Assembly: GCA_029567375.1 (NCBI GenBank)
Contig: JAKQLB010000198.1
Coordinates: 24,164 to 88,163, forward strand
Origin: Bacteroidota bacterium
Lineage (GTDB): Bacteria; Bacteroidota; Bacteroidia; Bacteroidales; UBA932
Direction: 5' to 3'
DNA length: 64,000 bases
The number at the start of each line of letters is the position of its first letter. The first letter of the stretch is position 1. The position numbers and the translations under genes were made by a program. Shown here one piece after another: positions 59,555 to 64,000 of the stretch. The notes beneath the pieces are model-generated. The model ran no database searches. It saw only the letters and a list, made by a program, of their open reading frames with translations, and was not told the DNA's origin.

Positions 59555-59946
59555 ATTTTTTCTCCTGTTATAGTGGCTGGTTGTCCGACTGTTTGTACTT
59601 GATTTCTCATTGCCCATTCGCAAAGTTCTTTTCGATTGAAATACACTAATTTGCCGTTGGGTTTGTAATGCGGTATTTGTTTGAGTGAAGTGAGCTTGTA
59701 GATATAGCTTTCGGACAAACCGAGATAAGCGGAGGCTTCAGCGGTAGTCAGCACCTCTTTGACAGCCCAAATACGTTCTTTCAACTGTATGATGTAATTT
59801 TCGATGGTTTGGATTTTATCCACTTCGTTAATCTTTTGTTCCAACGTCTGGAGCCGTTCAAAGGGTTTCTCCGATGCCATCATGGAAATCATGTTCTCCA
59901 TCTTGGAGAGCATATTGTTTTCATTTGCCGTTCTTCGATGTTTCAT
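59551..59946 (-). CDS. Excisionase/MerR-type HTH protein
   Basis: A 131-residue paralogue of the previous protein: helical N-terminus, then LTTAEASAYLGLSESYIYKL and PNGKLVYFNRKELCEWAM. Pairs of such HTH proteins beside a RepA-like gene are usual in Bacteroides ICEs and mobilisable transposons. A TACCTTTG promoter box lies about 65 nt upstream. Confidence 0.8.
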   Translation of the reverse strand: MKHRRTANENNMLSKMENMISMMASEKPFERLQTLEQKINEVDKIQTIENYIIQLKERIWAVKEVLTTAEASAYLGLSESYIYKLTSLKQIPHYKPNGKLVYFNRKELCEWAMRNQVQTVGQPATITGEKI

Positions 59947-59981
59947 TGATTGATGTTGTTGAATTTGACAATAGGAGGTAT

Positions 59982-60011
59982 GCCCTCCGTGGGTAATCGA
60001 TTACGGAGGGC
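59982..60011. terminator. Hairpin upstream of HTH genes
   Basis: GCCCTCCGT (59982-59990) pairs with ACGGAGGGC (60003-60011); the inner GTAATCGATTAC (59993-60004) is itself a perfect palindrome. It could terminate the 264-residue gene or act as an operator in the HTH leader, as the predicted transcript would begin inside it. Confidence 0.5.
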
Positions 60012-60018
60012 AAAGGTA
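60011..60018 (-). promoter_or_regulatory. Promoter -7 box for HTH/RepA/primase genes
   Basis: TACCTTTG on the minus strand (60018 to 60011) fits TAnnTTTG. No TTTG is found at the right -33 distance. The palindromic hairpin covers the expected start site, which could allow autoregulation by one of the HTH proteins. Confidence 0.45.
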
Positions 60019-60104
60019 GATAAGTGTATTTGCTTGATTATTTTGAGATTATTGAGTATCAACACAACTCTCAATACGGTTCTCAACAAACCGTCATTCC
60101 TTTG

Positions 60105-60899
60105 TTACACTTCTCTGCTTTTGATTAGAACGATGTACTTGTCTATGGTTGCCAAAAACTGCTTGTCAGCGACATTGGGGGTCGTGTCTTTTATGCGATT
60201 GAGGGTGGACGACATATCGTGCTGGGTCAGGTGTTTCTTTCCTGAAGAACTGATGATAAGCCGTTTCCTGGCAATTACGGACTGCCAATTATAGCTTATA
60301 ACATCATGTGAAGCCAGTTTGTCCAACAGCAATACCAACCTGGTATTGTTCTTAGAGGTTACGGTCGGCAAGGTGTCTTTCGAATAACGGCCGGCAACAT
60401 CGTCAGCATTCAGGACCTCCTTAAACAAACAGACCTCATTGGCGAGTTGCACAATGAGGTCAAGGGTGTGTTTGTCAAGCAATGGCTCTATAGAAAAATT
60501 GGAATCACTCAATACCGAAATACCCGAACTGATTTGGTTGGGTTCAATAGGTGTAATGGCATTCTGCAGGTCAGCGGTATAAAAATCCTCAAGAAGCATC
60601 GAGACACCGATGCCATCAAATGTTTCTTGGTCAAAATACCTGCGGACAAGCTTTTCGTGGTTTTTCAAAAGATCAACTACCGTGTGATAGTTCTTTTGAT
60701 GTTCATTTTTGCTCCATGCGTCTGTTGCATCATGAAACCGCTTTGAATGGATAAAGTCAAGCACATATCGCCTGTAACTTTTTTGTCGTGTTACGACTTC
60801 TTCCTTGTAAGATACTTGGGCTTGTCCAACCAACCGGAATAGCCCTTCTTTACCGGTCTGCGCTGGTGTTCCTTGAAAACCGCGCATCGCTCTTTTCAA
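60105..60899 (-). CDS. Hypothetical protein near integrase, 264 aa
   Basis: A 264-residue basic helical protein without membrane segment or recognised domain; KRLIISSSGKKHL near 210 suggests nucleic-acid contact. It stands between the DUF6043-like gene and the HTH pair. A TATCTTTG promoter box (60920-60913) lies only 13 nt before its ATG, so it may be transcribed on its own with a very short leader. Confidence 0.6.
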   Translation of the reverse strand: MKRAMRGFQGTPAQTGKEGLFRLVGQAQVSYKEEVVTRQKSYRRYVLDFIHSKRFHDATDAWSKNEHQKNYHTVVDLLKNHEKLVRRYFDQETFDGIGVSMLLEDFYTADLQNAITPIEPNQISSGISVLSDSNFSIEPLLDKHTLDLIVQLANEVCLFKEVLNADDVAGRYSKDTLPTVTSKNNTRLVLLLDKLASHDVISYNWQSVIARKRLIISSSGKKHLTQHDMSSTLNRIKDTTPNVADKQFLATIDKYIVLIKSREV

Positions 60900-60944
60900 A
60901 AAGAGAGAGGTGCAAAGATAATTTCTTTGTCATAAAATAATGTA

Positions 60945-62459
60945 TTAAGTACTAACGCTAACCTCCATGGAGGAAGCTGTATCTTTTTCCTTGCTGCTAA
61001 GATAGTTGTCTGCAATGGTTTTTAAGCGGATGTCGTATGTTTCCAATAATCCTTTTTTTACGATAAAGCGGAAATTGCTATCCATACTCTCTCTGTTAGG
61101 TGCTTTACCGTTTTGCAAACGGAAACAATTCACGCACTTCACCCATACATCATAGGGATTGTGTGGTTTAAAGGCCAAATGAGCGAAGTACATAAGTCGA
61201 GATTGGGTCTTTATCCATACTATCGGTTGTTCAAATACTGTTTCATCAAAAATCCCTTTGAATGCGGCAAATGTCGTATCGGCAGCAATATATCCGCCAT
61301 CAAGCAGTGCAGAGAACATTGAAAGTATCTCATTTTCGCTATTTGGAGTATGGAATACAACTTTACTCGTATGGATAAGCCGTTCATCTGTGGCTTCTTC
61401 ATCGGGTGTATTTTCGATGTGATTGAATTTGTCGCAAATAGCTTTTAATTTGGCATCATACCGATCCAACCATCCTGCTCGCTTAATCCAACTGTAGCCC
61501 GATACGAAACATCCTTTGTGAGGGGTATGTCCTTTTATGCTGAAACAACATTCTCCCTTTACCCACAAGTCCTTCTTGTTGAATTTGTAAAAAGCCTGAT
61601 ATACGAAAAAAGATAACTGCCGTTGCGTTTTCATCCATTCTACAGGCTTACAGAATTTTGCCTTGTCTAAGATGCCGGCAAATGTTTCAATTTCAGTGTC
61701 TGGAGCAATGTATTTATATTTTATTAAGTCCCGGTACAGCTCTTTTATATCTTCTTCATCTTGCGGTGTATAGAAAGTTTCCGTCTTGTGTACAGGCTCA
61801 AATTCATTAAAGTCAACTTCCGGGTAAAGAACTTTTGCAGTGTCGTAAAGTTCGGTATTGTACCTTGGAACACGACAAGTGTTGAATCGCCTTCCGTTTT
61901 CCCTTTTCCATTGTTTTTCAAAATAGACGTATGTGTTGGGAAACCTGCATATAGTAGATACGGCATAGGCGATTACTTTCAGTTGTATCGGCTTTGTTTG
62001 CGGTTCCGGCTGATAGTGTTCATCCAAGAGACCAGCACGTATGGCTCTTTGTAATAATGTAGCCACCTGTTCATTGGCCAAAGGCTCTATCAAATCTTTA
62101 TATTCGCCTTTCAACTCTTCTTCTTGTCTTTCGCAAAGCGACAGCAAAGATTGCATATTTTCCGCATAACAGTCCACTATCTTGACGTATGCAGAATCGA
62201 TTTCCTGTCTGTGGCTTTGTACATAGTTTACCACCGGGGTAGTAAATTCGTTGTTTGCGATAAGGTCGGCCAAAAGAGGAGAGGGGGCTTGTTCCATATA
62301 TTGACAAATCTCTTCCGCCCATTTCCCGATATTCATCCACGAAGAGTCAAGTGCTTCAAATTCTATTTCATCATCCAGATCCAGCTGGCTTTTCATTTCG
62401 CCTACGATTCGGGTAATCTTCGTTATCTTTATAACGGTTTCTTGTCTTGTCATAAGCAC
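60945..62459 (-). CDS. DUF6043-like repeat protein
   Basis: A 504-residue protein with at least two clear internal repeats: residues about 230-345 (EDIKELYRDLIKYKYIAPDT, then EWMKTQRQLSFFVYQAF) and about 365-480 (NEILSMFSALLDGGYIAADT, then VWIKTQSRLMYFAHLAF), plus a more distant copy at about 120-215. The layout resembles DUF6043 proteins encoded beside Bacteroidales integrases. The role is unknown. It starts 5 nt after the integrase gene, so the two are co-transcribed. Confidence 0.65.
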   Translation of the reverse strand: MLMTRQETVIKITKITRIVGEMKSQLDLDDEIEFEALDSSWMNIGKWAEEICQYMEQAPSPLLADLIANNEFTTPVVNYVQSHRQEIDSAYVKIVDCYAENMQSLLSLCERQEEELKGEYKDLIEPLANEQVATLLQRAIRAGLLDEHYQPEPQTKPIQLKVIAYAVSTICRFPNTYVYFEKQWKRENGRRFNTCRVPRYNTELYDTAKVLYPEVDFNEFEPVHKTETFYTPQDEEDIKELYRDLIKYKYIAPDTEIETFAGILDKAKFCKPVEWMKTQRQLSFFVYQAFYKFNKKDLWVKGECCFSIKGHTPHKGCFVSGYSWIKRAGWLDRYDAKLKAICDKFNHIENTPDEEATDERLIHTSKVVFHTPNSENEILSMFSALLDGGYIAADTTFAAFKGIFDETVFEQPIVWIKTQSRLMYFAHLAFKPHNPYDVWVKCVNCFRLQNGKAPNRESMDSNFRFIVKKGLLETYDIRLKTIADNYLSSKEKDTASSMEVSVST

Positions 62460-62464
62460 AGGAT

Positions 62465-63625
62465 TTAATCAATGTCAGGAATCAACGATACAGCATTCTG
62501 CTTGTTTTTGTCAAGCACCTTCGCGTAAATTTGTGTTGTGGCCAGTTCTTTGTGTCCTAAAAGTTTTGATACGGTGTAGATGTCTGCACCCAAGTCAAGC
62601 ATAAGCACGGCGAAGGTATGCCGCCCACAGTGGAAGGTTAAATTCTTATTGATATTGGCAGCCATACTCCAACGCTGTAATTCCAATGAAGTCCAAGCTC
62701 CGTATGTAAATCCGGTAAAGACAGGATCTTCCGGGTTACCTCTTTCGCCAAGGTATTTTTCTGCCTGTGAGGAGATGTCAAGATACTCTTGTCCGCCTGT
62801 CTTTTTCTGCTTAAATACGATTCGCGTATAGTCTCCAAATTTTTGAACTTCACTCCATGTGAGTTTCTGAATATCGCTTTTACGAAGTCCGGTCAGGCAT
62901 GAAAAGAGGAAAGCTCTTTTTAGAATAGGATAGCGGCAAGGAGTAGCAGCCAACTGTTTTACCTCTTCCAAAGTCAGATAGTCACGCTTTACTTCTGCGG
63001 CTTTGAATCCCTCGATTCCACGCAAAGGATTTACAGGAATGATTCTTTCATCGTAAGCCTGATTGATGCAGGCACGGAGCTTGTTGAAATAAGAGACCTT
63101 TGAATTTTGGGATAATCCTTGGAACACGTCTCTTTCCCTACGTGGACCGGTTCGCTTGTGAGTGTCTTTCTCCACGTTGTTCAAAAAATCCTTGAAGCCG
63201 TTTATAAACTCCGGAGTAATATCTTTGAATGTGGTTTTCTCATCACAATAGATTTCGAGATAACGCAAGCAGCTTCTCCAGTTACCCCAGTTTCCCTCAG
63301 ATTCTGGATTCTTGTGTCTTTCTTCAACCATCTTCCGATAGTATTCCAAAAAAGGAGTATCTTCTTTAAATTGGCGAGTGAAAGAATACTCTCCGTTCTG
63401 CATTTCAATGAGGCGTTTGGATTTTATAGCCTGAGCGGTTGCCAATGTCTGTCTGTTCTGCTCACGCTCCAGTGGAGTAGTGGCATCGATTAGATAAAGT
63501 TTCAAATACTCTTTCTGGCGTTTCCCATTCCTGTAGATGTCGAGATACAAGCTCACGTTACCGTTTGCCAACTTCTTTTCCCGTAGCTTTACAGGTTCTT
63601 TTTGGATTGTTGTTTTTTTAGTCAT
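62465..63625 (-). CDS. int: ICE tyrosine integrase
   Basis: A 386-residue tyrosine recombinase. An N-terminal arm-binding domain (REKKLANGNVSLYLDIYRNG), a SAM-like core-binding domain (about 95-200) and a catalytic domain with Arg in LTGLRKSDIQKL near 245, Lys in FKQKKTGGQ, HCGRHTFAVL near 330, LLGHKELATTQ and Tyr in IYAKVL. It should catalyse integration and excision of the ICE. It is adjacent to the element end, with repeats and inverted repeats upstream that could be its arm sites. Confidence 0.92.
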   Translation of the reverse strand: MTKKTTIQKEPVKLREKKLANGNVSLYLDIYRNGKRQKEYLKLYLIDATTPLEREQNRQTLATAQAIKSKRLIEMQNGEYSFTRQFKEDTPFLEYYRKMVEERHKNPESEGNWGNWRSCLRYLEIYCDEKTTFKDITPEFINGFKDFLNNVEKDTHKRTGPRRERDVFQGLSQNSKVSYFNKLRACINQAYDERIIPVNPLRGIEGFKAAEVKRDYLTLEEVKQLAATPCRYPILKRAFLFSCLTGLRKSDIQKLTWSEVQKFGDYTRIVFKQKKTGGQEYLDISSQAEKYLGERGNPEDPVFTGFTYGAWTSLELQRWSMAANINKNLTFHCGRHTFAVLMLDLGADIYTVSKLLGHKELATTQIYAKVLDKNKQNAVSLIPDID

Positions 63626-63665
63626 AGCCTGTTCCTATTTAATGAGAAATGTGATTTATTGTCTC

Positions 63666-63718
63666 CGAGGGACAGAATTTTGTCCCTCGTGTCCCTTACG
63701 GGGGACAATCTGGGGACA
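63666..63718. repeat. GGGACA repeat cluster next to integrase
   Basis: GGGACA or its complement TGTCCC occurs five times: 63669-63674, 63681-63686, 63690-63695, 63702-63707 and 63713-63718, making a perfect 9-bp dyad (63666-63674 with 63681-63689). Likely protein-binding sites of the attachment region (integrase arms or excisionase) or operators of the int promoter. Confidence 0.6.
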
Positions 63719-63761
63719 AAAATACAAAAAAAATATGAAAACAGGCAGAAAAAACGGAGAG

Positions 63762-63829
63762 AAAGAGAAAATATAAATTCTCTGAAAGTTATTGATTTTA
63801 CGCACTTTACAGATTTATATTTTCTCTTT
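63762..63829. repeat. 17-bp inverted repeat at ICE right end
   Basis: AAAGAGAAAATATAAAT (63762-63778) is the exact reverse complement of 63813-63829; a partial third copy (TATTTTCTCT) lies at about 63839-63848. This lies between the integrase and the host gene and probably belongs to the attachment site. Confidence 0.6.
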
Positions 63830-63860
63830 TTATGCTTTTATTTTCTCTGGGTTATTTCCC

Positions 63861-64000
63861 AAAAAAGAATTTTATCATATTTTCCGCGATAAACGGACAA
63901 TGCTCATTTTGCTTGTAATGCCGATTGTGCAGATAATTTTGTTCGGTTTTGCCATTACTACCGAAGTGAAAAACACGCCTTTTGCAGTTTTTGATATGGT
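63861..64000 (+). CDS. ABC-2 permease, 5' part, disrupted or re-started at ICE end (partial)
   Basis: The frame from 63861 reads KKEFYHIFRDKRTMLILLVM, followed by PIVQIILFGFAITTEVKN, the typical N-terminus of ABC-2 (YhhJ/YbhR-type) multidrug or export permeases, with the first membrane helix. The codons upstream (63786-63860) stay open but do not look like the family's usual N-terminus, so the native start seems to lie across the ICE junction. The gene runs off the window's right edge. The ICE therefore probably inserted in or just at the 5' end of this host gene. Confidence 0.75.

Larger units (their letters stand above)
1..63860. mobile_element. Integrative conjugative element (left end outside window)
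   Basis: Nearly the whole window reads as a Bacteroidetes ICE: a full mating-pore gene set (40.5-56.9 kb), an accessory transfer operon (1.6-17.1 kb), a DNA-processing and integration module (57.1-63.6 kb) and a nested cargo island (18.0-40.5 kb). The right limit is placed at about 63.86 kb, where a host ABC-permease reading frame begins just beyond the integrase. The left end and a relaxase are not visible. The exact right boundary is inferred, good to perhaps 50 bp. Confidence 0.85.

Noticed and set aside
60961..60972. Palindrome CCTCCATGGAGG
   Set aside because: It lies within the coding end of the DUF6043-like gene and has no loop; probably chance.
57107..63625. Relaxase/mobilisation gene in the DNA-processing operon
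   Set aside because: None of the proteins shows the HUH or other relaxase motifs; the relaxase must be elsewhere, probably left of this window.
63602..63892. 96-codon plus-strand frame over the integrase start and ICE end
   Set aside because: AT-rich, low-complexity frame crossing repeats and the junction; no sign of coding function.

Overview
The window looks like most of an integrative conjugative element (ICE) from a gut Bacteroidales, probably Bacteroides or Parabacteroides. The transfer proteins are the Bacteroidetes set (TraE/DUF4134, TraF/DUF4133, a TraG-type VirB4 ATPase, TraJ, TraK, TraM, TraN/DUF4138, TraO). Several intergenic regions carry the Bacteroidetes promoter box TAnnTTTG. 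I see no relaxase gene, rRNA, tRNA, IS element or CRISPR array; the missing relaxase may lie left of base 1.

Layout. (1) 60-1541, plus strand: four small genes of unknown function. (2) 17149-1621, minus strand: an accessory transfer operon with a DUF4099 protein, a TOPRIM primase-like protein, a membrane PH-domain protein, two exported paralogues, a degenerate M23 protein with a likely -1 frameshift extension, a muralytic enzyme, a tandem OB-fold ssDNA-binding protein and two ArdC-related proteins. Four of these proteins share a short C-terminal tail ending in GMHR or a close variant, which may be a type IV secretion signal. (3) 17370-18050, plus strand: a secreted M23 peptidase with an almost leaderless promoter. 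(4) 18043-40504: a more AT-rich nested island holding a large Ter-type stress-response locus. It has four TerD, three TerY (vWA), two TerB-like proteins, a PP2C phosphatase, a protein kinase, an AIM24 protein, a GYF-PrsW membrane protease, a DUF2569 protein, a PMCA-type Ca2+ ATPase, a TPR/retropepsin-like protein, an XRE regulator, a DUF1810-ADP-ribosylglycohydrolase fusion and a membrane linalool dehydratase/isomerase-like protein, and it ends with its own tyrosine recombinase. (5) 56851-40497, minus strand: the type IV secretion operon, ending in the coupling ATPase. (6) 63625-57107, minus strand: integrase, a DUF6043-like protein, two excisionase-like HTH proteins, a RepA-like ATPase and a primase-like protein. 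(7) From about 63.86 kb: the 5' part of a host ABC-2 permease gene, so the right end of the ICE lies here.

How it works together. Both transfer operons start at promoter regions that share the motif TCATACTyTGAA, so one regulator probably switches them together. The accessory operon appears to supply proteins that protect, coat or prime DNA, plus wall-remodelling enzymes; the second operon builds the channel. The nested island is bounded by an 8-bp direct repeat that supplies the stop codons of the M23 gene and of the coupling-protein gene. Inside it, the Ter genes read as one long transcription unit of about 16 genes starting next to a Tsr-type recombinase and a 15-bp inverted repeat around a possible invertible promoter. 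The most novel hypotheses are a phase-variable, calcium-ATPase-linked Ter system carried as a passenger of the ICE, and a tail-tagged set of putatively translocated DNA-protection proteins.
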